Assembly (NCBI GenBank): GCA_028023455.1
Contig: JAQFVV010006272.1
Span: forward strand, 4,009,127 to 4,073,126
Length of the DNA: 64,000 bases
Source of the DNA: Epiperipatus broadwayi
Lineage: Eukaryota; Onychophora; Udeonychophora; Euonychophora; Peripatidae
Direction of reading: 5' to 3'
Every line of letters starts with the position of its first letter. Position 1 is the first letter of the stretch. The translations under genes were made by a program, and so were the position numbers. This document shows, one piece after another, positions 38,186 to 50,887 of this stretch. The notes below the pieces were generated by a model. That model was not told the origin of the DNA. It saw nothing but the letters and a program-made list of their open reading frames with translations, and made no database searches.

Positions 38186-38401
38186 TATTAGATGTGATAA
38201 TATGTTGGACTATTTCCATCATCTGTCATTAAATGTTGGATGTCTAGAAAATTTTAAACTTTTTTAAACTGTGTTGTCTATTTGTGTGATATTACTAACA
38301 GTTGTTATTATTTATACCGTTTAAAGAAAGTTTAAAATTTTCTAGACATTCAACATTAAATTATAGATGGTGGAAATAGTCCAACATATCATATCTAATG
38401 C
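38186..38401. repeat. Inverted repeat element with ~85-bp arms
   Basis: Arms 38186-38275 and 38315-38401 share ATATGTTGGACTATTTCCA and then GTCTAGAAAATTTTAAACTT in inverted orientation. The ~40-nt centre is unpaired. Arms differ at several sites, so the element is not recent. There is no coding capacity and no other copy in the window. A foldback or MITE is likely. Confidence 0.75.
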
Positions 38402-38610
38402 ATTACCTTATTTGAATTTCAGTGTTATCTTTTTTTTTATGTGCTAACCATTTCTCTATGATGTGTAGTAGTTAGCTGAAAATATAAAAAAATATTTCTC
38501 AATTATTGTTACTAGAAATTCAAATTGCTTAGTAATAGGTATGCCTACTCAGATGCAAATACATATGTTTAATTTAAATATCTTCAAGTCGGAATTGACT
38601 TTTGTCAAGC

Positions 38611-38656
<46 letters not shown>
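38611..38656 (+). repeat. Compound (AT)n(GT)n microsatellite
   Basis: About 13 AT units followed by about 10 GT units. It abuts the first unit of the inverted repeat dimer at 38657-39490. Confidence 0.95.
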
Positions 38657-39490
38657 AGGATCAAGCTCTTTCTAGCTATTCATTCCATCTTATACAACTG
38701 ATATACATGTAAAAAAGATAAATATCCAGTATACCTATTTTATGCTGAACCAGCACTACAGATCATCATCTCTCACACATATATACAGTCAGTGCTTAGC
38801 TTATACTAAGATATCAAATCTTACAAACTCTAATGGACAAGCATCAGTCTTCACCACTCTCCAACTCTTCAGCCATCTATTTCATTAAAAATACAATGGT
38901 AGAACACTCAAAGGCCTTTCTGTTATAAATATTATTGTCATACCCATGTTGACATTAAGTCACTCTTATCCCTCATATATAGGCCCTTAATTCATCCATT
39001 TAAATACACAGAAGATGGATGGCCAGAATACAGGCTGAATATGTAATATTTAAATACATGACTTGAACTCAGACTTTTAAGCTTTCTACAGCTATTCATT
39101 CTATATGTGAGGGATTAGAGTGACTTAATGTTAACATGACAATAGTATTGGCATCAGCAAGACTTTGATGGGTCCACCATCAGATTTTCAGTGAAATGGA
39201 TGACTGAAGAGTTGGAGGGTGGTAAAGATTGAAGCTTGTCCATTAAAGTTTAAAGATTTTCTATCTTAATATAAACTGAGCACTGATTGTATATATGTGT
39301 AGGAGATGGTGATCTGGACCAACTGATGAGTGCTAGTTCAGCATGAAATACATATATTGGAGATCATTTATTTTTTTCACATATATGCAGTCATGGGTAT
39401 CAGTTATGTAAGATGGAATGGATAGCTGTAGGGAGTTTGAAAATCTGAGTTCAAGTCTCTTTTAATTATATTAAATTTTAGTGTAGGAAA
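38657..39490. repeat. Inverted dimer of the ~460-bp dispersed repeat
   Basis: From 38657 to about 39105 the repeat runs in one orientation (CCATGTTGACATTAAGTCAC at 38947). From about 39106 to 39490 it runs in the other (GAGGGATTAGAGTGACTTAATG at 39110, then CTGATGAGTGCTAGTTCAGC near 39325, then GAGTTCAAGTCTC near 39460). The switch falls in the tRNA-like segment, a different place in the unit from the switch at 51.88 kb. On the minus-type orientation, AGATGGA(A/G)TGGATAGCTG followed by GAGTTCAAGTCTC resembles pol III A and B boxes. Confidence 0.8.
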
Positions 39491-41809
39491 AATACATGTA
39501 TTTAAATATTATATATATAAAATAGATTATTATAAATAATATTAAAACTCTGTTGATTGTTTTAATATTGTATCAATGATTTTCATGGGCTACAGATATA
39601 AATGAAATCTTATCCAGGTATATATATATAAACGTCTGTTTATATATATGTATTATACACGGCTGTACCCAGATAATTTTATTTATATGTATATATTAGA
39701 CTTACCATATATTCCAGTTTAGAGGTTGATAAATTTGTTATTTTACTCCAATAAATGAAAAAAATAAAACCTACAACAAAATAATAGTAAACAAATGAAA
39801 AAAGTATTTTTTTTTATATATTATTAAATAAATAAATAAATAATATATGGATAGTTATTTTGCATTCACATAAAATTAGAGCATTCAATTGGCAGATAAA
39901 TTGTATCTAATCCATTTAAGTGACAATTTTTTTTCTTTATTCAAATTACAGATGGTGTACAAACTTTAATTTTTTGAATCACCACTGTGACTTAATTTTT
40001 ATTCTTTTAAAGAAAGACTTACTTCCTGGCAGTTTTGGCGTTGAAGTTGCATTGGTGGTGCTGCAGTTTGGCATTAAGTAATTCTTCAGGGGTACAAAAT
40101 TAATCACAAGTTACAAAAATATTTGATTTACTGGAACAATTGTTTTTTTTTTTAGTTTTGAACGATTGGGCTTATATAACATGCAGTATAAATATTTTTT
40201 TCAAAAATAAAATTTTTATTCATGTCCCTGTTAACATTAAGACAAATGTTTTAAACTCAGGCCTGTAGTAATTCTTTATATGCTTATATTGAGACAAAAT
40301 GGTTTCATATCACAAAATATAAAATGTATGTGTATACATGTTTAAAGATTAAAGAAAAAGTAGAAATAAACACAGACAAAATTTTCTATTGTATTTATTT
40401 AAATTATATATATATAATCTTGAATAATTGAAATATTAGTTAAAATAAGATGTTTTTCTTTACTAATTATAGATTTAATTCTGTAATATGATTTCATTTA
40501 AAGAATTAAGATTTTTTTACTAAATTAGTTTTAATGAATGTAAATTAAAAAAACAGGTTGTTGTAATTAAATTATTATCTTGTGGTTTTTTTTTAATTAA
40601 TCAAGATGGAAAATAACTTACTGTAATTCTCTTGCTTTTTTAATTTCATTATATACTATAAACAGTGGATTCAAATTAGAGACTGACTATTAGACTGAAG
40701 AAAGAGAATTAAATCTAGAGTCTGCAAAAAGTCTCCTCTGCAAGACAGTTTTCAATCTTCATGTTGATTAAATGTGAAGTTCCCCAGAAATACATTTCTT
40801 GTTTTTAAACTGCTTGTTTGGCTGCAGCCTAAACATCGACCCTGAAAATGTCAGTATGAAGTCAAGCTACTAGTTTGGAAACTCCAGCCCTATGTTGTAT
40901 ATACACTATACATGCATAAAGTTTATTTTTCCAACATCTAGAATACAAATGAAAGAAATAGGCTGGCAAGGAAAGATATATATTGAAAATGTCATATTAT
41001 TTCAAACATTAACTATGCAGCTAATGAAAATCTGTTTCCACTTATTGCCCAAAAGAAAATTATTAAACCTCAGCTGCATTGATTTAAGATTAAAGAACTT
41101 TTGAATAAAATTAAATCAGCTAACCAATGAAAATAAATTTGGAAAGCTTTCTTATTAGTTAGAGGGCAAAAGTTAAAAACAAAAAAAACTTTTAAATAAA
41201 AGTAAGTTAAAAATAATAATATTTCTTTATTCTAAAAATATTTTATTTACAACTTAATTGATTTGTAGAGTAAAATAATTAAAATTAGACTGAAAGTTTT
41301 TATTTTTATATAACAATATGCTTATATGTGTGTGTTTATTATATGTGTTTAGCATTCAATCACGTATATTTGATTATAATAGAATAATATTTATTGTCTT
41401 ATAGATAATTTAAATATTTTTTTCTTATATGCACTTCTGTGTGCTTACATATAAAAACATTATGTAAACAATTTATATATCATTGTAAATTTGATTGTTT
41501 ACGTTTGGCAACTTATGGAAATAATAATTAATATTTGTAAAAAAACTCAAAATGATGTATTTGTATTATGGAATACTTATTATACATTTAATTTGATTTT
41601 ATTACTATTACTTCTTTAATATATATATTAATCATTATTTTAATTATTCCAGTGAAATTATTTAATATTAAAATGGTTTAATTTTTAGAATGTATATTTC
41701 TCTTGTTCACAGTTACATTGTTTAGCATTATTATGATCCCAAAGTTAGATCAGACAATAACAGTGTGTGTGTATGTAGGTAGATATCCATATGTTCTCTA
41801 TAGGATTAT
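39491..41809. other. No supported gene; perfect short hairpin at 39621-39650
   Basis: AT-rich apart from 40023-40090 (listed separately) and a moderately less AT-rich stretch at 40670-40900. A 13-bp perfect stem TATATATATAAAC with loop GTCT lies at 39621-39650. The 40892-41104 frame has no recognisable domain. Confidence 0.45.
40023..40090 (-). other. GC-richer segment, possible exon or conserved element
   Basis: About 70 bp stand out sharply from the AT-rich surroundings. On the minus strand it is open and reads P-E-E-L-L-N-A-K, then LQHHQCNFNAKTAR. It ends at GAA|GTAAGT (40017-40022), a strong 5' splice-site match. A weak acceptor (CCCCTGAAG) lies just upstream at about 40084. I do not recognise the peptide. 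It could be a small internal exon, a piece of a dispersed repeat, or a regulatory element. Confidence 0.25.
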
Positions 41810-42175
41810 TTGGATATCACAAAGGTAAAGAGCATCTTTAAAATTTACACACATTACTTTTTAAATTAATGATGATTACTATTTTACTGATGGCCAATGT
41901 ACTCAAGATACCAGAGGCCTTGAACATTGATGGTGATCAGCATGGATACAATGATCTTGGCATTTTTAATGCAAAATTATTTTTATTGTTATTTTTTAGC
42001 ATTTACCTATATGTGTGCAAGGTTAAATGATTACCCTACATTTTATAGAAAACCTCTTTTAATTCCAATCACAAAGGATGATTGATAACTCTTGGTGATT
42101 ATTTCTGGTAATGCCATATAATTACTTACAATTAGGTATATTATTTTTAGATGCTAATTCTTTTTTTATTTTTTG
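41810..42175 (+). repeat. Dispersed repeat D, copy 1
   Basis: Similar in order and orientation to 61460-61875. Shared landmarks are ATCACAAAGGTA, then CATTGATGGTGATCAGCATG, then CCAATCACAAAGGATGATTG, then GATTATT..TGGTA and AATTAG. It is diverged and has no open frame. The class is unknown. Confidence 0.55.
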
Positions 42176-45100
42176 ATGATTTCCAGAAACCACTACATAT
42201 CCCTTGTCTGTATGGTTACAATATAGATAGAATATATGCTAATTTTATTTCCCCTATTCATAACAATTTATAGTTGTCTTCTTTTAGACTTCTCATATTT
42301 TATTGTTATCTGAGCTGTTATAACTGACTGCTATTTACATTTTTATGCATGTTAATAATGTCAAAGCACTTTGAAGTTTATGATGTAATTATGCATATAA
42401 GATGTTAGAAAATTATATTAAGATTATGGCAATAATTGATAGATTCTTAGCACTGATGATTAAATATACATCTGGCATGACTGCTCAGTTGTAATAGAAA
42501 ACTAATATAAGTATATATTCACTGCTGCACAGTAAATGCATTGTACAATTTTTATCTATATAAAATGGAAGAATAAGATAAATAGGTTTATTAGAGTGTT
42601 GTGAAAAAGAGAAGATATAGTTTTAATAAACTGGATTACATTGCTACAGATCTTCATCATGAAATGGGTTGATAATGGATAAAAGCCTTGGTGATAATTT
42701 ATCATATAGTTAATTGTTTTGCATATAAATTCAAGTGAAAAATTAAAGACAAAGTATATGGCTCTCTTCATCAGACTAAACTAAAACTGTGTTATTTTTT
42801 TAATAAATTGGAATTGATTGAGGAACATATATCTTTTTAGTGATTGCTTTTACTTCATACTTGAGCTTTTAATTTCTGAACATTGAATATGAAATTTGTT
42901 TATCTAGCTCATTGGATACAGAACATGAAATGAAAATAGCAAATAAGAGTAGAGAACCAGCATAAACTATATGAGTAGTTATAACTATACTTTTAATATT
43001 AAAACAAACAATTTATCATGATACATAAACAATTATCCAATCACTTAATAGCCATACCTTGTGACTGAATATAAAAGAAGTACATCATAAGCTAATTATT
43101 ATCTAGACATTACCAAACTTAGGGCAAGATATATAATCATTATTTGGGTGCATATAACTGAATGTTAATCTATCAGTAATAATAGAATAATGCTAAGTTA
43201 CTGATACATGCTGATCATCCTCAATGCTTTGGCCATATGTTTCCATTAATGTGCAGGTTAACTTTTAACTAAATTTTTTTTAACAAAAAATAAAGTATCT
43301 TAGTGTCATCCAGAGACATCTGAATGTCCAAACACAAACATAAATACCCACACTTAAAAAACTTAACCTTAACCATTATTCCTTATTAGAGCTACCTCAA
43401 GATTACAAGACCCTAGAAACTATGATTGTAAACAAGAGAAAATATTCATTTATAGGCTTACTCTACTATTTAAAATTCAAATAGTTTTACTGGGATAATT
43501 TAAAAATTCCCAAAACACTTTGCTTTTATGAAATGAAGTCCTACACACTGCTCATTCATAATAGAGACAACTGAAGGAATAAAGTCATTAAAATTATTTT
43601 TAAGCATATATTTAATAAACTAATTCATTAATAATTAAAGAAATCAATATGGTAATTCAAACTTTTATATTTTATCAAAAAATTCATTATGTTCTTTCTT
43701 TTTTAATAACAAATGTTGGATAATTAATTTTCACAATTAGAGATAATGAAATTGTATATTAGCTAAAAACCCTTATCTAATTTTGAAAGAAAAATCAAAT
43801 AAATAAAAAAACATGTTTTAAAAGAAAATGTTAAATTAAAAAAGAAATATTCATAATTAATAATTATATAAAAAAATTATCAGTAAATGAAGATATAATG
43901 TACACATGAAAATACTTTTTACCATATAATTATTTTTCTTTTGTGTACTTCTTAGTAGCTGTAATTTTCAGTTATTTTCATGTTGGTTTTCTTGTAAGCT
44001 TTTCCATTATACTTATTTCCAGGCTAATGTATGCAGATAATTTATTCATTTTTGTCATACAATATTTTCAGGTTTCACAGGCTAAATTTATATTTTTTCA
44101 GATCAGGCTAAACAAATAGACAGAATTTATCCCTTTTTTAATCTACTGGGTCAGGCTAAACAAATAGAAAAAGACAGTCGTGCTTTTGGATGAATATCAG
44201 GCTTGTTGCAGGTTACTTCAGGGGTATAATTGTCTTTTACATTTTTCCAGTGATGATTAAATGGTGAGGTTTGAATGATGCTCTGTTTCTGGTTGAACAT
44301 AGTGAATGGTTTTTTAACTTCATTTTAGAAATATTTTTAATAGGAAGTACACTCTATTGAACTTTTGTTTCTGTCTTCTTCAACAGGTAAATTAGCAATA
44401 ACTGCTTCTAATAACTTCTTCAACAGCTTGAACAAGAATAAATGCTACTGTTTTCTTGCACAGTGAACCAAGATTAACTTATGTCTTCTTTAATAACTTA
44501 ATCAGGAATGACTATTCTGTACATGATACTGAGTTCTACTTATTTATCTACTCCTTTATAGTACAGTTTTTAAAAGAATTCTGTTTTCATCCAATCACAA
44601 TCTTGTCTCCATCATGAGCATATTAAACACTGACAAGTTGAGTCTATTTTTCTCCTTCAAAATTAAAATTTCAAAACAAGTCAAAGATAAAAAAAAATTA
44701 CATTCTATTCATAAGAAAAAAATCATTCTGCAGTTATTTTTCTTATGTGAAAACAAAAACAAGATAATCAGTTAATTACATTGATTCAGTACACATTGCT
44801 TGTTTTGGAGGGAGAGATAAAGAGAAAAAATCAACTTTAACAAATTATAACAAAATTTAACAAATGTTAAAATTTTATTTTTTTTAATTTTTTTTTAAAA
44901 AAAACTTTTATTTTTTTTTTTAAATTACAGATTTACTTATTTATCTTAGTAATTTTTTAAACAAACCAATAAAAAATTAAAACTGGAAAATAAATAATAT
45001 TACTGAAAAGAAAGAATAAAAGAAATTGTTTATTTGGTTTTATCCTTTTACCTTTTTTTACGACTCTTAACCAATTATAATAATCACATTTTTATTTTTA

Positions 45101-46240
45101 AAATGTTTGGAAATTATCATGTCATTGAAAAATGTAAACTTAAAAAATCATGGGAATATTAAATCTATCATTTCCCCATTAATTAATACATTTTAAATTT
45201 TAAAAGCTTGTAATATTTCATATGATCAGAGTTAGACATTATCTACAATATTGATAGAGATGATGGTTCTATCTCAGATTTTAATTTATTTTAATAAGTT
45301 TCATGTAAGTTTTATATATATATATAGGTTGGTATTATATATGCATGCATTGACAAAAATCTGTGTTTATAAGTAATTTAAGTCAATTTTACTTTAATTT
45401 TAAAAAGATAAGGAAAATAATTTATTTTAACTAAATTTATTTTAATGAATCTGTTTTAGAATTTTTGTTATAGGAATAATGCTTAATTAAATAATAATCT
45501 ATAAAACTTACTCAGTTATTTTATATTTTTTATTAATTAAAAGTCTCAAAATCAATTTCTTTTTAAGCCTTGTTTCTGGTCTTGAAAATGTTGTATTTCA
45601 ATTAATAATATTTTAAATGTCAGTTATAAACAAGTAGATTAATTTAATTTAAAAAAATGTAAATCTAATAAATAAAAATAATTACTGGTTTATTTTATTG
45701 TAGTACTGGATAAACATGTAATTACTAGATTATTTAATTAAAAAATCTTGGTAAATGTGGTAATTAAACTAATCACTGGTTTTTTAATTAAAAACACTGG
45801 TAAATAAGTGAGCTATTTCATTAGAAAAGAAAAAAGTGTTTTGTAAAAATGAAGGAGATATAAAAAGACCAACTCAGAAAATAAATTCATTCTGTTTCTA
45901 CTCATTAGTCATTCAGCTTCATCTTTTAGTATTTGTTTTTGTCTATATAAACATGAAGAATACCAAAAGTCTATTAACAAAATGAAAGAATTAATATGCA
46001 TTGCTAACTACCATATGAACAAACTTAATTTCTCCAGTATTTATTCTTAGCCATTAATTATCCATCTTTTCTTGCTGAGTTTGATCCAACCTGCACCAAT
46101 TACCATCAAGTATGCAGTTCAGTAGGTGCACTTCTCAACCATAAAGAAAAAATTTAATGGCAACTCACTACAAGATTGAAAACTGGTAAATGAAGAGACT
46201 TCACATGTTAATCATCAAGGAGCTCCATTTACACATGTAC

Positions 46241-46242
<2 letters not shown>
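42176..46242. other. No gene recognised
   Basis: AT-rich. CAGGCTAAACAAATAG is directly repeated at about 44105 and 44153. CTTCTTCAACAG occurs at about 44377 and 44417 with a related CTTCTTTAATAACTT at about 44485, suggesting an old tandem repeat. The 42556-42771 frame is unconvincing. Confidence 0.45.

Positions 46243-46289
<47 letters not shown>
46243..46289 (+). repeat. (TA)n microsatellite
   Basis: An uninterrupted run of about 23 TA units. Confidence 0.95.
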
Positions 46290-46291
<2 letters not shown>

Positions 46292-47742
46292 GTGTCACAT
46301 TTTATGTGAATTTTTTAAATATGATTTTGAAGTTATGTGATTCATGTTTCTTCTTAATATCTTTTTATGCAGGTTTTCTTTTATGTGATAAAGAAGTTCA
46401 TATTTCACTATATTTATTAGATATCAAGAAATTTAAATTATTAATAACTTATTTTGACTTGAAATACTTTTTTTTTTCAAAAACATAATGTTATATTAGC
46501 AGCTAATGTTAATATGGCCTGAAGCTATTTAAGAATCTTAGCTTCTATGTAAATAACCTACTTATACTTATGAGTAAATAATAATAATAGATTTATACAT
46601 ACAAGTATAAAAATATCACAATAAATATTCAAAAACTTTAAACTTTTAAAACATATTTCATTAGATATAACAGAAATAAATAATCTTTTACATTTTTAAA
46701 AATAATCAGAAATAACAAAAATTTTGTTGATTTTGTAAACTGAAAATAATCTTTCTGCCAATAATATTATAATCTTTTTGTTTTGATTGCAATCACATTT
46801 TTTTAATATAGAAATAAAGTGTGAACATTTAAAATTTATTTTAGTAGTAAACAAAAATATCTATCAAATGAAGACAAATTTATTATTTTTTGATAAGTAA
46901 TAATCATTTAATCATAGATCTTATGTTGATGTGTGGGACAAAGAAAAATGTCAGAAAATGATGAAATCTGAGAGTTTGCTGCAATGAACAACCTTGTAAA
47001 TTCCAATGAAAGCTAAATAGTTATGTCTGGATATTGTGAGCTTTATAAACAATTAGTAAAATCATGTCTCAAAGTTTGATCAACATTGTCGACAGAAAAC
47101 CATTAACACAGCACAATGGTGGCGCTAGTGTACTTCCTCTTGTGACGAATCTGATTTCTTACCAGTTCACAAATGAAACGCATATTGTCAAATAGCAATA
47201 ATAATTAAAATATGTATGAAAAAATATAAAATGAAATACTGTAGTTAATAAAAAAAGTAAAAACAGTTTGTCTTGTATCAATTTTTTCAAATATTTGAAA
47301 TTTTTTATTAGTCATATTTTATTTTTTTAATTTTTTTATGCAAATTTTAAAGTAATTTTTCCTTGTTGCTTTGCTTTTATCCAATTTCTGAAAATTACAG
47401 AACATATGCCCCATTTTTCAAGGTAAGTTAAGTCTATTTTTGTGCATTTTTTTTAATGCAGGTTTTCTGCAGAACCTATCTACTACATAAAATGAGACCC
47501 AGGTGTAATAGAATTCAACTTTTCTGAAAAATAATATCTTCTCCACCATCTTTTTCCTTGGACTTAAGGGTAACCTTTTTATTTATGAACTATTTTATAA
47601 GACATTTACTGACTATACCAAGAAGTTAGTGATATTCAATATAGATGATTTATGGATTTATGTAAAGTGTAATTCTTAAAGTTATTACATATCAAATGCA
47701 CTCAGTGCTAACATGAAAAAAGTTGGTTACCAATTAAATTCA
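46290..47742. other. No gene recognised
   Basis: AT-rich spacer. A small less AT-rich island at 47095-47180 contains GGTGGCGCTAGTGTAC but no open frame or known site. Confidence 0.5.
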
Positions 47743-47945
47743 TTTGTATTTGAATTCTGATATATATTTAAACCCCACTGTATTGAACCCTGATATATTT
47801 ACATTATTGTATTTGAACTCTGATATATTTTTGAATTCTGTGTATTTGAATTTATGTATATTTAAATTCTGTTGTATTTAAACTCTGACATATTTGAACT
47901 ATTGTATATAAACTCTGATATATTTGAGCTCTACTATAATTAAAT
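47743..47945 (+). repeat. Minisatellite with TATTTGAACTCTGATA units
   Basis: About ten degenerate units of roughly 15-28 bp combine TGTATTTGAA(T/C)TCTG with ATATATTT. Examples start near 47743, 47779, 47810, 47829, 47865 and 47911. Variation is by single-base change and unit deletion. Confidence 0.8.
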
Positions 47946-49945
47946 TATTATTTTACACTATGCTGTAAAAAAAAAACATTATTTTGTTGATTCTTAGAAT
48001 TGTGTCAACATTTTTTGTTCATTGTTGTCTGCTCTTCCAATTGACATTTACTAAGAATCTCTTTCCTCTGTGATCTAGAAGCAATTTTAAATGTCTGGGT
48101 GATGGTATAACTGAGGTAATCATTTATATTTGGTTTCCTCACCAGTAAACACATTTTTAGGCTGTAGGACTAGTGGCCAACTCTAGTCTTAGATATCCTG
48201 CTGTCCATTACAATATATATATAAAATGTGAAATATTGTATAAGTTAAATTTGTGGAAGACAAAATCTTACTAACTGTCTCACAAGGAACATTAAAATAT
48301 TCAGCAGAAGTCTTACATTAACATGGGTTTTTGCTGAAATTTTAACATCCTTTGTGATATTAAAGAGATTTTGACTTCAACAAATTGCATATATATATAT
48401 AAATAGTAAACCAAATCTAATTAATAATGATAATTACATCTACTAATATTACATAATAGCTTAGAATTCAAATGAAAATGATCAAAATTAATGAAAACCT
48501 AATTATATAAATAAGGTGACTAAATGAAGGAGAAAACTTAATCACATTGGTATGATAAAATTGAATATGAAAAAGAAAACAGTCCTAATATCATGCTTAG
48601 ATGACTTAACATAAATTACTGAGATCATATCAGGTAATATAATTGTTAAAACCCTAAGAGAAAAAATGTAAAATATCTAAGTTGATATCTAAAACTAAAA
48701 TAAAAATTATCTTTACTATTCATGAAGATATATTTGAAAAATATATTGATAATTGAATGAATTAAACCATAATCTGAGCTTAGAATTAGAATTCCATATG
48801 ACTGAACCATTTTCCAAAGTGTAGAGAAATGAGGTGATAAATAATTTGTATTTTATATCATCATTGAAAAGAACCCATTGTTAAAAAATAAAATTGCTAA
48901 GAATAAATCAATAAGAAAAATCCAAAATGTCAAATATTTTGAAGGCAAAACAGAGGAACAACTAATTATTTAGATCACACCAAGAGCCAATGTTGTAAAG
49001 ATCTTTCTGAAGAAAAGTACAATAAATAATAGATGTAATTCTTCTAAACTCTTTACAATCTTTAGCATAGATTGAAAGATAAGAAAATTTCAGATAATGT
49101 TTAAGATCATTCATGTAAATATTAAAAAAATATAGACCCTTAAATCATATTTAAGGAAAATTTTGTCATTTAATTTAACAAAAGCTGTGCGGCCACGATA
49201 CAGATTCAAATCAATCAGTAAATAAGCAACTATACCGGAAAATCTAATAGTTGTATTTTTTTTTTAATATATATGTAAAGCAATTATTTTATTGCTAACA
49301 GTAAGCTTTTTTTTTATACGATCAAAAATTATGATTAATTTTTTCCTTTCAATATTACTTTTTTTTTGTTTGGTTAACAATCTAACTTTTTTCTCTTTTT
49401 ATTTTATAAAATATTTTTTAACTTGTGTCTATCAAATTTCCTTCTTGTCAAATTTCTATTATACTTTAATAAAAGCAAACTGTATGTAATATTTTAATGT
49501 CAAAATTAAACTAAACATGAATAATTAAAAAAAATACTGGCAAAAAAGTGTTTGTATACATGAAGGCAGTAAAGAATCCGAAACCAAAAATTGAGTCATA
49601 AAAAAAGAAGAAAGAAAAATCATAGAATAACTTTCTCTGCAAGCATTTAATCGTATTTTGTCAAATTTATTGATTTCCAACATAGCTTGGCAACTTTACT
49701 TTTAAAATGAAAAATAATGAGGATGGTTTAATTATTCCCAAGACATTCTATTTTTGTTTATTGGTTCCACCTTGCAATTACTGCTACTGGTTATCTTTTG
49801 CCTTATACAATATGTTCATTTCAATGCTGTAATTAATAAATCAAAGTCAAGCGCCAATAATAATTAATTTTTATTTTAAACAATTATTTTTAATCAATAT
49901 ATTAAATATGTCAGTGTGCTTATGTATCATACTTAGCAACTGTTA

Positions 49946-49947
<2 letters not shown>
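47946..49947. other. No gene recognised
   Basis: AT-rich spacer with (TA)n near 48390 and poly(T) near 49257. The 49292-49489 frame is Phe/Leu-rich and looks like chance. Confidence 0.5.

Positions 49948-49980
<33 letters not shown>
49948..49980 (+). repeat. (GT)n microsatellite
   Basis: An uninterrupted run of about 16 GT units. Confidence 0.95.
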
Positions 49981-49986
<6 letters not shown>

Positions 49987-50887
49987 AATACACTTCTTAA
50001 ATAAAGATATTAAAATAAGCACTTTTATTATTAAAGTAGTATATTCATATATGTACGCATAGCATTTAAGGTAAAAAATAAATGTGACATAAAACAGTCT
50101 AAGATTATTCTATTTAAATCAGTCGAGACATAAATTTTTTCTTGTAAACACATTTTATTTAAAAAATAAAATTGCTACTGCATTAATGGATACAATTTGT
50201 TTTTCATAGACAGCTGGTGACTTTTACAAAAAAATAGAATTTTCGAATAATTAGCACAATTCTTACTTGATTTAGATTCGATTTTTTTATGGTTTAAAAA
50301 AGACAGCAAATAAATTGTTAACTTTAATATATTGTATGTTTTTGTATATAATGACATGTATTTAAAATCCAATACTGTGTACGATTGATAACTTTGAATA
50401 TCTATTTTATATGTACCGATATGTAACTCACTGCATTTGTCGCTATTCCATGAACTAAGATTTGAGTTTTAATGAGACTTCAAAATTTTTCAAGAATTCC
50501 AATCAAAACTAGGCTTTTTATTTCAGATAACTAGCCCAAATCCAAGTCCCCTCTATTCAATTATTGGGTGATAAATATATATCTAGTTATTTTTATCTAA
50601 AATATAAAATAAAATAAAAGAATTTTAAATCATATTCACCAGCATATTTGGTTAAAGTAGTTGGATACGGCCACTTTGTTTGCTGGCTTTCTATAAAGAA
50701 ACAAAAATTTTTACTAGAAAATAAAAATTCTTTTTAAATAACATCTCATTTGCATAATAACTTGCGTTTGTTTAGAAATACCTATTATAAGAATGCATCT
50801 ATTTAAATAATATTCAGGTTTTATTAAAGTTTGAGTTATTACATATATATATATTGTAACACTCATGTCTGAGTTTACAGGCGTTGT
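49981..50887. other. No gene recognised
   Basis: AT-rich spacer. The 50175-50372 minus-strand frame has no recognisable domain. A (TA)n run at about 50843-50854 abuts the repeat array that follows. Confidence 0.5.
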
